Shown: positions 36,203-45,609 of the stretch, one piece after another
Numbering within the stretch: the stretch's first letter is position 1
Layout of the letters: the number at the start of each line of letters is the position of its first letter
Assembly: GCA_041392805.1 (NCBI GenBank)
Contig: JAWKLJ010000002.1
Span: forward strand, 2,185,001 to 2,249,000
DNA: 64,000 nt
Reading direction: 5' to 3'
Source of the DNA: Saprospiraceae bacterium
GTDB lineage: Bacteria > Bacteroidota > Bacteroidia > Chitinophagales > Saprospiraceae
Made by a program: the position numbers and the translations under genes
The notes under the pieces: model-generated
Seen by the model: only the letters and a program-made list of their open reading frames with translations
Told to the model about the DNA's origin: nothing
Databases searched by the model: none

Positions 36203-36407
36203 TTTTTTATTTTATATTTTAATGATTTATCAAATATAGAGCGGATAGCTGGTTCCTCAACCAGGTCAAATGTAAATTGATGTAAAATTGATGTAAAACA
36301 TTTGCTTCTTTAGCTATGCTCTAAAGAATTTGCTTGGGAGTTCATGTGGCTGGCATTAATGCTCAGACCTTCCCCCAAACAGGCTCTAATTTAGGCGAAG
36401 TGGCTAT

Positions 36408-37088
36408 TTATTGGTCTAGCCTGATCCCTAGCCGGAGTCCTGCATACCATTGGTTTAAGCTAGAGGTGTTGTCTAGCACCGGAAAATTGTCCGTTTCCGC
36501 TTTTGTTGCAGCGAATGTATCCCATTGTATACCAGGATAATATCGAAGGCCGAGCATTGGACTCAAGGTAAGGAGATCCGATAAGCCCAGGTCAAATCCG
36601 ATGCCTGCACCAATACTAAAAGCGACTGTATTGGCTTTTAGTGTAGTGCTGGGCAGGGTTAATTCACTTGCAGCATAGCTAATGCCAGGCGAGAGCTGAA
36701 TAAACACCCCCTTTTTTAAGGTTGGCCCCTGCTTAGAGAAGGTCGGGCAGTCGCAATCGCCTTTTAAATCAAAAATATAAAGATTGGTATTAAAGAAGAA
36801 GCTCGTAAAGGAGGCATCATTTGACCAGCCCAGGTTTGGGAAATCCTGTTGGAGCAGACTATAATTTAATTCGGGAAGGAATTCAACCCGGTGTTTTTTT
36901 AAGCGAAACCAGTAATCAACACCCACTGACCAACCATTTCCGATGATGCTTTCAGCTGCCCCATTTTCTGTAGAAAAGGCTTGCCAATCGGCAGCATCGC
37001 TAAAATGGTAGGCTCCTTTTACACCAAATTGAGCCTGAAGGGAGAAGGAGAAAAATAAGCCAAAGGTAAATAGCCAAACTTTTCGCAT
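36408..37088 (-). CDS. Small outer-membrane beta-barrel protein
   Basis: The start at 37088 (MRKVWLFTFGLFFSFSLQAQ) gives a signal peptide; the frame is open upstream to 37316 but that part overlaps rimO and has no protein-like composition. The 226-residue product has a PorT/OMP_b-brl-like pattern, GVKGAYHFSDAADW, VGVDYWFRLKKHRVEF, FIQLSPGISYAASEL and a final YAGLRLGIRLDQ. It is divergent from rimO with about 105 bp between starts. Confidence 0.7.
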   Translation of the reverse strand: MRKVWLFTFGLFFSFSLQAQFGVKGAYHFSDAADWQAFSTENGAAESIIGNGWSVGVDYWFRLKKHRVEFLPELNYSLLQQDFPNLGWSNDASFTSFFFNTNLYIFDLKGDCDCPTFSKQGPTLKKGVFIQLSPGISYAASELTLPSTTLKANTVAFSIGAGIGFDLGLSDLLTLSPMLGLRYYPGIQWDTFAATKAETDNFPVLDNTSSLNQWYAGLRLGIRLDQ

Positions 37089-37193
37089 AGGACAAGGGTT
37101 TTGTTTGTAGACTACAACGCAAGAAACGGAAATTTTGTATAGGATACCCTCTTTTATTAAGTTGCGATTATCTTTGCAGCGCAAAAAAAAAGT

Positions 37194-38504
37194 ATGAAGA
37201 CCAAAACGCTTCGGAAAGATAAAGTGAATGTGATAACATTGGGTTGTTCTAAAAACCTGGTGGACTCCGAGAACATCATTACCCAGCTCAAAGGCAATGA
37301 TTATGAGGTGGTGCATGATAGTGATGATGAGGCAGCTAATATCATCATCGTCAATACGTGTGGGTTCATTGATTTGGCCAAGGAGGAGTCGGTGAATACG
37401 ATTTTGGAATATGCGGAGATCAAAAAGCAGGGTGGCATCGACAAGTTGTATGTAACGGGGTGCTTGTCACAGCGCTATAAGGATGATCTGGAGAAAGAAA
37501 TACCCGAGGTAGATGCTTATTTTGGGACACTGGAACTCCCTTCTTTACTGGCCAAATTGGAAGCGGATTACCGGCACGAACTGATTGGCGAGCGCTGGAT
37601 CTCTACGCCCCAGCACTATGCCTACCTAAAAATATCGGAAGGCTGTAACCGAACCTGTTCTTTCTGCGCCATACCCCTAATGAGAGGAAAACACATTTCC
37701 AAACCCATTGACCAATTGGTGAAGGAAGCAGCAAATTTGGCCCGTCATGGGGTCAAGGAGTTGATGCTCATTGCCCAGGAGTTGACTTATTACGGACTGG
37801 ATATTTATAAAAAAAGAGAATTGCCTGCCTTGTTGCATGCCCTGGCGGATGTCAATGGCATAGACTGGATCAGACTGCATTATGCTTACCCCAGCAAATT
37901 TCCCATCGAAATATTCGAGGCCATGGCCGAGCGACCCGAAATTTGCAATTACCTGGATATGCCGCTACAACACGCCAATGATGCTATTTTGGAACGGATG
38001 AGGCGGCAGATTACCCGCAAAGAGACCGAGACCTTGGTGGAAACGGCCAGAAAAATGGTGCCTAACCTCACCCTGCGCACCACGATGTTGGTCGGATTCC
38101 CCGGTGAGACAGACCAGGAGTTTGACGACTTGTGTCAATTTGTAAAACAAATGGAATTTGATCGCTTAGGCGTCTTTCAATATTCCCATGAGGAAGACAC
38201 CATTGCTTATGGCCTAAAAGATGATGTTCCAGCCGAGGTCAAAGCCGAAAGAGCCAACGCATTGATGGCCATCCAGCAGGATATTTCCCTGGCCAAAAAC
38301 CAGGCAAAAATTGGGAAAACCTTCAAAACCCTTTTCGATCGCAAGGAAGGCGAATACTTTGTTGGGAGGACAGAAGGCGACTCCCCGGAAGTGGACAATG
38401 AGGTATTGGTTCCAGCAGCCGATCATTTTGTTAGGGTAGGGGACTTTGCCAAAGTGAAGATTACTGATGCTTCGGAGTATGATCTTTTTGGGGTTTTAGC
38501 GTAG
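37194..38504 (+). CDS. rimO: Ribosomal protein S12 methylthiotransferase
   Basis: The 436-residue length and domain order match RimO. The UPF0004 domain (VITLGCSKNLVDSENI, Cys residues near 17, 53 and 83) is followed by the radical-SAM motif EGCNRTCSFCAIPLMRG near 154 and a C-terminal TRAM domain (KTLFDRKEGEYFVGRTEGD to the end). The enzyme adds a methylthio group to Asp88-equivalent of S12 using two 4Fe-4S clusters. Confidence 0.95.
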   Translation: MKTKTLRKDKVNVITLGCSKNLVDSENIITQLKGNDYEVVHDSDDEAANIIIVNTCGFIDLAKEESVNTILEYAEIKKQGGIDKLYVTGCLSQRYKDDLEKEIPEVDAYFGTLELPSLLAKLEADYRHELIGERWISTPQHYAYLKISEGCNRTCSFCAIPLMRGKHISKPIDQLVKEAANLARHGVKELMLIAQELTYYGLDIYKKRELPALLHALADVNGIDWIRLHYAYPSKFPIEIFEAMAERPEICNYLDMPLQHANDAILERMRRQITRKETETLVETARKMVPNLTLRTTMLVGFPGETDQEFDDLCQFVKQMEFDRLGVFQYSHEEDTIAYGLKDDVPAEVKAERANALMAIQQDISLAKNQAKIGKTFKTLFDRKEGEYFVGRTEGDSPEVDNEVLVPAADHFVRVGDFAKVKITDASEYDLFGVLA

Positions 38505-38662
38505 TGCCTTAGGCAGTCCAACTTCCGAATTCCGACTTTTCAGTATCAATCTGCTCAATTTGACTACGCTTTCAAGCGGAAACACTTTGCATGAGAAATC
38601 GCTGAATGTTGCCTGTTTTTGTTGTTAAGTTGTTGTTTTTCAATGAATTGAGAAAAGGAAAG

Positions 38663-38734
38663 TGGTCCCGCCAGGACTCGAACCTGGATCTAGAGTTTAG
38701 GAAACTCCTATTCTATCCCTTGAACTACGGGACC
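38663..38734 (-). tRNA. tRNA-Arg (anticodon CCT)
   Basis: On the minus strand GGTCCCG (5' end at 38734) pairs with CGGGACC, with discriminator A and no encoded CCA. The anticodon stem encloses the loop TTCCTAA with anticodon CCT. The T-arm reads CCAGG-TTCGAGT-CCTGG. All arms are canonical. Confidence 0.95.
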
Positions 38735-38931
38735 ATGTATTTCTGTTGAACTTGGCTGGGTATTACACAACAAATATGTAATCGACCGCAAATGTATTAC
38801 TTTGACGCGTCTTTTCCAATCCTTTGAACGCATACTCTATGCCAAGGTTCATTATTTTTGTAAAGATAGGTTATGCGGAGGATTGACCATACCATAAAAA
38901 CGAAAATTGTTGTAATCTAAAACGAAACGCC

Positions 38932-40245
38932 ATGATGCACAAAACAATACGCTTTTCACTAGCCATCCTGCTGGTCGGCTCCCTTAGCAGCCTTTTTGCC
39001 ACGGAAACCTCAAGCTCCTATGCAGCCCTCAATGGAGGGGAATACACCGTCGTCGTGGAGGGTTACGACTGGGGACCTGCCGTCAGCAAAGTCATTCTTT
39101 CGCTGGATGAGTCGGCCACCGCGGCCAATATGTCGGATTATAGCGTTGCGGTGAAACGGAGCACCGCTTGTTTTGAGATAGCCGAGGCGCAAGCCACTGG
39201 CAGCAGAACCGTCTTATACGCCTACGTATCAGATGCAAAAGGCAAAGTCCAGGCGAAAGGCAGTTATATCACCCTTGTCTTGGCCGTAGCGCCCAATATG
39301 CCGCTGGCTTCTCCCATTCAATATTCGCGTAATGAAAATTGCCGGGGCAATAATTGGATCGATTACAAATTGACCATTACCCATATCGCCAGCAAAAAGG
39401 TGTGGAATAAGGAAGTTGATCGCATCATTCCGCTCATTGATGACTTCGATCTTTCCGGTAAATTTGAATATGGCGAAGGCCAAACGATGTCCTACGCCTC
39501 CTTTACACCCCAAACCAGCAAAGAAAAATCGCCCCTCATCATTTGGCTCCACGGCGGCGGCGAAGGCGGAACCGATCCTTCTATTCCGCTCATTGCCAAC
39601 CGTGCGGCCAATTATGCCTCGGAAGAAATTCAGGCTTATTTTGGTGGAGCCTATGTGTTGGTGCCACAATGCCCAGGTGCCTGGATGCATAATGCCAAGG
39701 GCGTAACGACTCACGGAGAAGAGGATGATATTTATAATCAACCCTTGATGGCTTTGATCAAGGAATATGTGGCGGCCCACCCGAAGATTGATACCGATCG
39801 GATTTACCTCGGCGGTTGCTCCAATGGTGGCTATATGACCCTCAAATTGATCCTGTTGTATCCTGATTTTTTTGCTGCGGGTTTCCCTAGTGCCTTGGCT
39901 TACCAGTCAGAATTCATTACAGACCAACAAATTGAGCGCATTAAGCAGTTACCGATCTGGTTCATCCAATCCAAAGACGATCCGGTAACCATTCCGGAAA
40001 AAACAGTTATTCCTGTTTACCAACGATTGAAAGCGGCTGGTGCCCCAGATGTACACTTCACTTTCTATGACCATGTCGTCGACCTGAGCGGGTTCTTTGG
40101 TGGCGAAAACTATCATTATAACGGCCATTGGTCTTGGATTTATTCCCACGCTAACCACTGCAAACGAGATCTTGACGGAACCCCCGTCACCCTTGGTGGC
40201 AGACCCGTAACCATCATGGAATGGCTGGCAGCAAAGACTAAGTAA
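38932..40245 (+). CDS. Secreted esterase/phospholipase with N-terminal Ig-like domain
   Basis: The 437-residue protein has a signal peptide (MMHKTIRFSLAILLVGSLSSLFA). An Ig-like domain like that of Thermotoga EstA covers about residues 30-165. The alpha/beta hydrolase domain follows: oxyanion region IIWLHGGGEGG near 205, nucleophile Ser in GGCSNGGYMTLK near 302, Asp in QSKDDPVTIPEK near 350 and His in the C-terminal HWSWIYSHANH. It is probably a carboxylesterase acting outside the cytoplasm. Its stop codon is formed at the junction with MITE B; before that insertion the stop would have been TAG at the same codon. Confidence 0.83.
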   Translation: MMHKTIRFSLAILLVGSLSSLFATETSSSYAALNGGEYTVVVEGYDWGPAVSKVILSLDESATAANMSDYSVAVKRSTACFEIAEAQATGSRTVLYAYVSDAKGKVQAKGSYITLVLAVAPNMPLASPIQYSRNENCRGNNWIDYKLTITHIASKKVWNKEVDRIIPLIDDFDLSGKFEYGEGQTMSYASFTPQTSKEKSPLIIWLHGGGEGGTDPSIPLIANRAANYASEEIQAYFGGAYVLVPQCPGAWMHNAKGVTTHGEEDDIYNQPLMALIKEYVAAHPKIDTDRIYLGGCSNGGYMTLKLILLYPDFFAAGFPSALAYQSEFITDQQIERIKQLPIWFIQSKDDPVTIPEKTVIPVYQRLKAAGAPDVHFTFYDHVVDLSGFFGGENYHYNGHWSWIYSHANHCKRDLDGTPVTLGGRPVTIMEWLAAKTK

Positions 40246-40585
40246 CGTAAGGTTTACGATAAAGGACTCCGCCATTAGCAGATTCGGCGTTAAGAAACAG
40301 TCTGTAACGAAGAGCCCGCACAAAAAACTGTTTGAGCTTCGAAACAACCAGACTTAGCTATAAATGATTGACAATCAACAATATTCGAGTAGTCACCTAA
40401 ACCCAATGGCGAGTTTCTTTTTGTGCAACGGAGTGGAAGACTGTTTTAGCCGAAGATGCGTCAGGCGGCGGTTTTGGCTCCACCTTTTCCCGCGAAAAGG
40501 TGGAAAAGCAAATATTGTTGCCAAGCATCCTGGTAAAACCCTGCCAACCAAGCACTAAAAGGCCCCAAGAACTCAAACCTGACGT
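40245..40585. mobile_element. MITE B, copy 2, uninterrupted (341 bp)
   Basis: The ends ACGTAAGGTTT and AAACCTGACGT are inverted (10 of 11) and flanked by TAAGTA on both sides (40239-40244 and 40586-40591). The sequence matches both halves of the copy at 29425-31100 and so supplies the empty target site of the IS110 element at about 40417/40418. The frames inside it (such as MFRSSNSFLCGLF on the minus strand) are shared by both copies but are not convincing genes. Confidence 0.88.
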
Positions 40586-41493
40586 TAAGTAGAAAATTTG
40601 ATTTTCTCGCCAATGTAATGCATAGCCTTGTCATAAGTTTCAATCCCATGACCAACCTTAGGGAATACTTTAACATCCTTGAGTTGCCTAATGTGTTTTT
40701 TGGCGTTTTCGATGGATTTTTGGTAGGGAAATAACAGGTCTTGATCCCCTTCCAGTAGATAGACATCTACCTGGACTGCCTGGAGTTGATTACCCATGTA
40801 ATAGGGCTTTTGGGTATGGTCTTGGTAGCGTTTTAAGGCGAAGAGCTCATAGTCCAGCAACAACCTTTCTGATTGCTCAGATAATTGATGGGTTGGCTTT
40901 GAAAATATAGCCTTATCCAAAAACTTAGCGACCGTTTTGGGGCTTGGTTTTAGGATGGGCAATAAATTGAAGTAGAGATTTTTTAAGGCTAAAGAAAATG
41001 GCTGTAAACACCCTGGGTTAAGCAGGAATGCCGCCTTTACTTTCTCCGGGTTTGTTATTCCCAATTTCATACCTATCAACCCGCCAAACGATGCGCCGGC
41101 AATGAATGTTTTTTGAATGCCTAATTCCTTTAAGACTTCATTTGCCCAAATTCCGTAGTCCAGTGATTTAATATCAGGTGTTTGTCCGTCACTAAGATTG
41201 GGCAGTCCGTTTGTTTCAATCAGAAAAATCCTGAGTTTTTGCTTCAGGTTGTCAAGCCCTCTGTCAAAATCCCAAATGAGGGATGTCGTTCTTGCTCCTG
41301 GAAATATGACCAGTGTTTCAAGCTGAGGTTCTTGTGTATTTATTCCCCATACGTGGGTTTTGCCCAGCGAAGTGGCTACTTCAAACCTTTGATATACGCG
41401 CCCATTCAAGGTCTCCAAGGCTGATACCCAATCCTCAAAGTATTTTAGGTCCTTATCTTTTTCCTTAAAATAGGACTTCCTTTTAATTTCCAT
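40585..41493 (-). CDS. Alpha/beta-fold hydrolase
   Basis: The 302-residue protein has no signal peptide. Key motifs are LVIFPGARTTSLIWD near residue 63 (oxyanion strand), the nucleophile in FIAGASFGGLIGMKLG near 138, Asp in LLEGDQDLLFPY near 253 and His in KVGHGIETYDKA near 284. Substrate unknown. The stop codon TAA is completed by the last base of MITE B; before the insertion it would have been TAG with the same protein end. It is convergent with the esterase gene. Confidence 0.82.
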   Translation of the reverse strand: MEIKRKSYFKEKDKDLKYFEDWVSALETLNGRVYQRFEVATSLGKTHVWGINTQEPQLETLVIFPGARTTSLIWDFDRGLDNLKQKLRIFLIETNGLPNLSDGQTPDIKSLDYGIWANEVLKELGIQKTFIAGASFGGLIGMKLGITNPEKVKAAFLLNPGCLQPFSLALKNLYFNLLPILKPSPKTVAKFLDKAIFSKPTHQLSEQSERLLLDYELFALKRYQDHTQKPYYMGNQLQAVQVDVYLLEGDQDLLFPYQKSIENAKKHIRQLKDVKVFPKVGHGIETYDKAMHYIGEKIKFST

Positions 41494-41532
41494 TTTATAA
41501 TAATTTGAGATCTCTCCTTAGCAATTTAGAAT

Positions 41533-42023
41533 TTAAAAATCAACCGCTCCAATTTTTTTCAATTGTCGCTCTCCAATGGAGGCGGGCAAAATCCTCAAAG
41601 CATTATTTCGCAAATAGATCAAAAAAGGGTTGTCAAGTTGCGCTAGTTGTCCAATACTATAGGAGGTTTCGGTGATCCATTTGGTCCTTTTCAATCTACG
41701 TTTTTCAAAAATTCGAAAAGCATGTTCAAAATCAGGGGCTTGGGACATACATTGGGCGATCGTCACCGCATCCTCTATTGCCTGACATGCCCCTTGTCCC
41801 ATGTTTGGCGTAGTGGCATGAGCAGCGTCTCCGATCAGCACAATCCGTCCAAAAGCAAATTCGCCATCATGGCATTGATGCCTAATCCCAATCCGGCACC
41901 AAGGGGCTCCATTTGTTGGCTTGCCTCAAAAATATGGGCGTCTATCCCGATGTTTTGGAGCGCAATAGCTGTCGTAAGCCCGGCTATGCCTCCGCCGATG
42001 ATGGATACTTTGTGGTATTTCAT
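41533..42023 (-). pseudogene. FAD-dependent monooxygenase with a large internal deletion
   Basis: The first 60 or so codons (from 42023) encode KVSIIGGGIAGLTTAIALQ and EPLGAGLGLGINAM, the FAD-binding start of UbiH/salicylate-hydroxylase-type enzymes. A second frame, open from about 41860, continues EFAFGRIVLIGDAAHATTPN and the family's C-terminus to 41533. Roughly 200 residues that should lie between GINAM and the GDAAH motif are absent, and the join changes frame. The gene is therefore dead. Confidence 0.85.
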
Positions 42024-42101
42024 TTTAGCAACAAAATTATTCCATCCTACCTGAAAAGTTCTTTACATATGTTAAAAACGACCTTTGCTGGCCACAAAAT
42101 A

Positions 42102-42617
42102 CTATTGAATACCCGCTCTAATTCTACTAATGCTAACCTGGGTAGTGCCAAGATAGGAAGCGATATAATGAAGCGGACACCTGTTCATAATTCCCGGATA
42201 CTTCTTTTCCATGAGTTCATATCGTTCTCTCACACTATAAAAACGCAGACTTTCAATTCTCTCCTGTTCATCCAAAAGGCCATAACTTAAAATTACTCTT
42301 GCAATATGCTCAAGGTCATGGTGTTGCGAACAGAGTTTTTCAAAATCCACAGACAAAAAATGATAAACATCAGATGCTTCAATTAAATGAATACCTTTTT
42401 CACTTGGAAGCCCATTGATCAGGCTAGGGACTGCTCCAATAAACTGTCCATCTGTTGCAAAATAGTCTGTTACATCCTTTCCGTCGTGGTAATAATAAGC
42501 CCTTGCAAGGCCAGTTTTCAAAAAAAACATGGATTTAGCACGCTTACCAATTTCAAGTAGGGTAGTGTTTTTAGGGAGTACATTATGAACTATAATTTTT
42601 TCAAATTTGGATACCAC
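42102..42617 (-). CDS. Crp/Fnr-family transcriptional regulator, start disturbed by IS630
   Basis: The 171 codons shown cover the cyclic-nucleotide-binding-like domain (LLEIGKRAKSMFFLKTGLARAYYY, residues 20-110) and a C-terminal helix-turn-helix (PLHYIASYLGTTQVSISRIR). They begin at a GTG at 42617, but protein-like sequence in the same frame (NPVINFFQAIAPLQKEV) runs upstream to the IS630 end at 42670 without any ATG, and an in-frame stop occurs just inside the IS. The element has probably removed the original start or promoter. The adjacent monooxygenase pseudogene may have been its target. Confidence 0.75.
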   Translation of the reverse strand: MVSKFEKIIVHNVLPKNTTLLEIGKRAKSMFFLKTGLARAYYYHDGKDVTDYFATDGQFIGAVPSLINGLPSEKGIHLIEASDVYHFLSVDFEKLCSQHHDLEHIARVILSYGLLDEQERIESLRFYSVRERYELMEKKYPGIMNRCPLHYIASYLGTTQVSISRIRAGIQ

Positions 42618-42669
42618 CTCCTTTTGAAGCGGAGCAATGGCTTGAAAAAAATTAATGACTGGATTGTTA

Positions 42670-43794
42670 TACTAAAAACGGGATAAATTACCGAAAATAA
42701 GGATAAGCAATATCTTTAAGTTAACCACAACAAAAAAGATATGCTTACCCTCCACATCAGCGAAACTGATATAGAAGTACTAAAATATGAAAGATATACT
42801 TATCCCAGTACAAAAGTTCAAAAACGAATGCAGGTTTTATATATCAGAAGTCAAACGAATTTAACGAATAGCCTAATTGCCCAAATAGTAGGATTACATC
42901 GGGATACGGTGACCGAGTATGTGAAGAGGTATAACCAAGGCGGCTTAGCCAGTGTTTATGCAGTAGGTTATGGGACCAATGAGAGTAAATTAGAAGAACA
43001 TTCTCAAAGTTTGTTATCCTACTTTGAGGACCATCCTCCTCATAGCATAAATGAAGCAAGGGAAAAGATAAAGGAGCTAACGGGCATACAAAGAAGCCCT
43101 ACTCAAATCCGTTCCTGGCTTAAGAGGCATGGTTTAAGGTATCGAAAAGCAGGTCAAATTCCTGGCAAGGCAGATCAAGTCCAACAAGCTCAATATTTAC
43201 AAACAGTGCTTAATCCGCTTATTGAAAAAGCACAAGCAGAAGAAATTCACCTTCTTTTTATGGATGCTGCTCATTTTGTGATGGGGGTATTTTTATGTTG
43301 CCTATGGTCGGCTAAGCGGGTATTTATTAAGAGTTCTTCCGGCCGTAAACGTTATAATGTACTAGGTGCTGTAGATGCCATCACCAAACAGGTACATACT
43401 TGGACAAATGAATCTTACATTAACAGCAATAGTATAGTTGATTTTTTTCATCAACTGCGTATTTACTACTATGACATGAAGCCGATTTACATCATCCTTG
43501 ATAATGCTCGGTACCAGAAATGCCAGTTTGTCAAATATATAGCATGGCAATTCAATATACAATTAATCTATTTGCCAGCTTATTCACCCAACCTTAACCT
43601 CATAGAACGTTTATGGAAATGGGTGAAAAAACAAGCTTTATATGCTACCTACTATGAAGACTTTAATCAATTTAAAAAGGCAATCGACAATAGCATTTAT
43701 CTGGCTAACAATAATAAAAAACACGAAATCCTAACCCTCTTAAATCTCAAATTTCAACTGTTTTGATTTTCGGCTTTTTATCCCGTGGGCAGTA
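42670..43794 (+). mobile_element. IS630-family insertion sequence
   Basis: The ends CTAAAAACGGGATAAATTAC (left) and the inverse of TTTTTATCCCGTGGGCAG (right) share CGGGATAAA and CCGAAAAT blocks. The element is flanked by TA on both sides (42670-42671 and 43793-43794), the TA target duplication of IS630. One transposase gene fills it. Confidence 0.9.
42741..43766 (+). CDS. IS630-family transposase
   Basis: The 341-residue protein has an N-terminal HTH (LIAQIVGLHRDTVTEYVKRY, about 45-65), a second winged helix region (RSPTQIRSWLKRHGLRYRK), and the DDE_3 catalytic core: Asp in LLFMDAAHF near 172, Asp in IYIILDNARYQ near 253, and Glu in LPAYSPNLNLIERLWKW near 289. It appears intact, so the element may still be active. 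Confidence 0.95.
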   Translation: MLTLHISETDIEVLKYERYTYPSTKVQKRMQVLYIRSQTNLTNSLIAQIVGLHRDTVTEYVKRYNQGGLASVYAVGYGTNESKLEEHSQSLLSYFEDHPPHSINEAREKIKELTGIQRSPTQIRSWLKRHGLRYRKAGQIPGKADQVQQAQYLQTVLNPLIEKAQAEEIHLLFMDAAHFVMGVFLCCLWSAKRVFIKSSSGRKRYNVLGAVDAITKQVHTWTNESYINSNSIVDFFHQLRIYYYDMKPIYIILDNARYQKCQFVKYIAWQFNIQLIYLPAYSPNLNLIERLWKWVKKQALYATYYEDFNQFKKAIDNSIYLANNNKKHEILTLLNLKFQLF

Positions 43795-43917
43795 TATTCA
43801 TAACATAGTGTACTTGTAAGGTGTCTTTCACAAATTTATTTAACTTAAGGTACAATACATAAAGGAGTAATATCCATTTTAGGTATATTCACTACCCAAG
43901 GAAAAATCAACACACAC

Positions 43918-45498
43918 ATGAAGTACCTAATTATTTTTATAACCTTTATTTTTTTTCAAGGCATACAGGCACAAACAGACCCCAAATGGGATGACACCCG
44001 ATCTCAAAACTGGCCCAGAGAATGCCAGGAAATCCAGATCAAGTCTTCTCTTGATCAAAAACTTCAAGCTGCTTTTTTTTACAAAAGCAAAAAACGGGCC
44101 CCGCTCATTGTCAGTTTGCACACCTGGAGCGGAGGTTATGACCAGAAGGATACCTTGTCCTGGCTCGCTATCGTGCGGGATTACAATTACATTCACCCTG
44201 ATTTCCGCGGACCCAATAAGCAATTTGAAGCTTGCGGGAGCCCATTGGCGATTCAGGATATTGATGATGCGATTGATTATGCCATTGAGCAAGGGAATGT
44301 AGATACCAACCAAATTCACGTTATCGGAGTGAGCGGTGGCGGATATGCTACCTTATTAACCTACATGAAAAGTAAGCATCAGATTAATACCTTTTCGGCC
44401 TGGGCCTCCATTAGTAATTTGGTCGATTGGTATTACGAATCGGTAGGCCGCCAACAGAAATACGCTAAAGATATTGCGCTTTCGACCCAGCCAGAATCGG
44501 CAGCAGAAACTTCCCTCGTCATGGATGAAGAAGAAGCCAAAAAACGCTCTCCTTATTTCATGCCAACACCGGTGGAGCAACGAAAAAACAGCAAGTTGTT
44601 TATTTACGCTGGTATTCACGATGGCTACACTGGCTCTGTCCCCATTAGTCAAAGTGTCAAGTTTTACAACAAACTCATAGCAGATATTGACCCTGAGGCA
44701 AAGGAGGCCCAAGTACCCCTGGAGGACCTTTTAACCCTCCTGGAAAGACGGAATACCAACTTCACGCACGGAGATCACTTGGAAAACGGCCTGATTCATT
44801 ACCAAAAACACTATAAAGACCAGATCCAGCTTAATATTTTTGAAGGAGGTCATGAGCTATTAATTGATGGAGCGTTGGACCAGGTTCGGCCGCTGAAGGT
44901 GTTGGCCTTGGGCGATTCCAATGGCGCTTTGGAAGAAGGGTGGGTGAATCAACTCCGTTGGTTGCGCTTTAAGGATCGCTTTTACAACACCTCCATTTCA
45001 GGCAATACCATCGGTTTTGACAACCTGGATCGGGTTGCCTTAAATACCCTCTCGAACCTGGATCAGTACCTCAAAGCCGGGGTTGAATCCTTGAAAGGGT
45101 TAGATAAAATACTCATCATGCTCGGTACCAATGACTGTAAGGCTGTTTTTGATGATCGCCTGGAAGAGGTGCCCAAGCACCTCGAACAATTGCTGCAGAA
45201 CATAAAAGCTCACCCCTTGTACAGGCAATACCAACCAAAAATCTATGTGGTCTCTCCGCCTCCTTATGCCCATGATGATCAGTTGATCCCCAAATACAAA
45301 GGAGGCGCAGGAGACATCGCCTGGTTATTTCCCCGCTTTAAAGCCATTTCCGAGAAAATGGATTGCGTTTTTATCGATGTTTATTCCATTTTATTGCCAG
45401 AATGGGGTCAATACTCAGCAGATGGCATTCATATGAAGCCAGCGGCCCAAAAATTGGTGGCAGAAAAAATAATAGCGGCTTGGGGTGATATTAATTAA
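43918..45498 (+). CDS. Secreted fusion of an S9/alpha-beta hydrolase and an SGNH/GDSL esterase
   Basis: The 526-residue protein has a signal peptide (MKYLIIFITFIFFQGIQAQ). Residues about 45-310 form a prolyl-oligopeptidase-type alpha/beta hydrolase with nucleophile in HVIGVSGGGYATLL near 142 and His in FEGGHELL near 312. Residues about 328-520 form an SGNH hydrolase: block I LALGDSNGALEEG, Gly in SISGNTIG, block III MLGTNDCK and block V DGIHMKPAA. Both catalytic sets look complete. Dual esterase fusions like this act on acylated polysaccharides, though the substrate here is unknown. Codon use is like that of its neighbours. Confidence 0.82.
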   Translation: MKYLIIFITFIFFQGIQAQTDPKWDDTRSQNWPRECQEIQIKSSLDQKLQAAFFYKSKKRAPLIVSLHTWSGGYDQKDTLSWLAIVRDYNYIHPDFRGPNKQFEACGSPLAIQDIDDAIDYAIEQGNVDTNQIHVIGVSGGGYATLLTYMKSKHQINTFSAWASISNLVDWYYESVGRQQKYAKDIALSTQPESAAETSLVMDEEEAKKRSPYFMPTPVEQRKNSKLFIYAGIHDGYTGSVPISQSVKFYNKLIADIDPEAKEAQVPLEDLLTLLERRNTNFTHGDHLENGLIHYQKHYKDQIQLNIFEGGHELLIDGALDQVRPLKVLALGDSNGALEEGWVNQLRWLRFKDRFYNTSISGNTIGFDNLDRVALNTLSNLDQYLKAGVESLKGLDKILIMLGTNDCKAVFDDRLEEVPKHLEQLLQNIKAHPLYRQYQPKIYVVSPPPYAHDDQLIPKYKGGAGDIAWLFPRFKAISEKMDCVFIDVYSILLPEWGQYSADGIHMKPAAQKLVAEKIIAAWGDIN

Positions 45499-45547
45499 AA
45501 CTTTGAAAATCAAAAAATTAATCTAATAATTCGTGAAAATTCGTGTC

Positions 45548-45582
45548 AATTCGTGGCTTACCTTTAAGTTGAGCCACGAATT
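45548..45582. terminator. Shared hairpin terminator between convergent hydrolase genes
   Basis: AATTCGTGGCT (45548-45558) is inverted as AGCCACGAATT (45572-45582) in the 111-bp gap between the two convergent genes. There is no strong T-run, so it may be a weak terminator or a repeat-derived palindrome. Confidence 0.55.
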
Positions 45583-45609
45583 CCAAGAATTATTTATGCC
45601 CATCCCTCA

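Noticed and set aside
36408..37316. Longer version of the barrel gene, starting at 37316
   Set aside because: The extra 76 codons overlap rimO and precede a clear signal peptide at 37088.
43927..44712. Minus-strand frames of 118-130 codons opposite the S9/SGNH gene
   Set aside because: They are antisense shadows of a well-supported gene.
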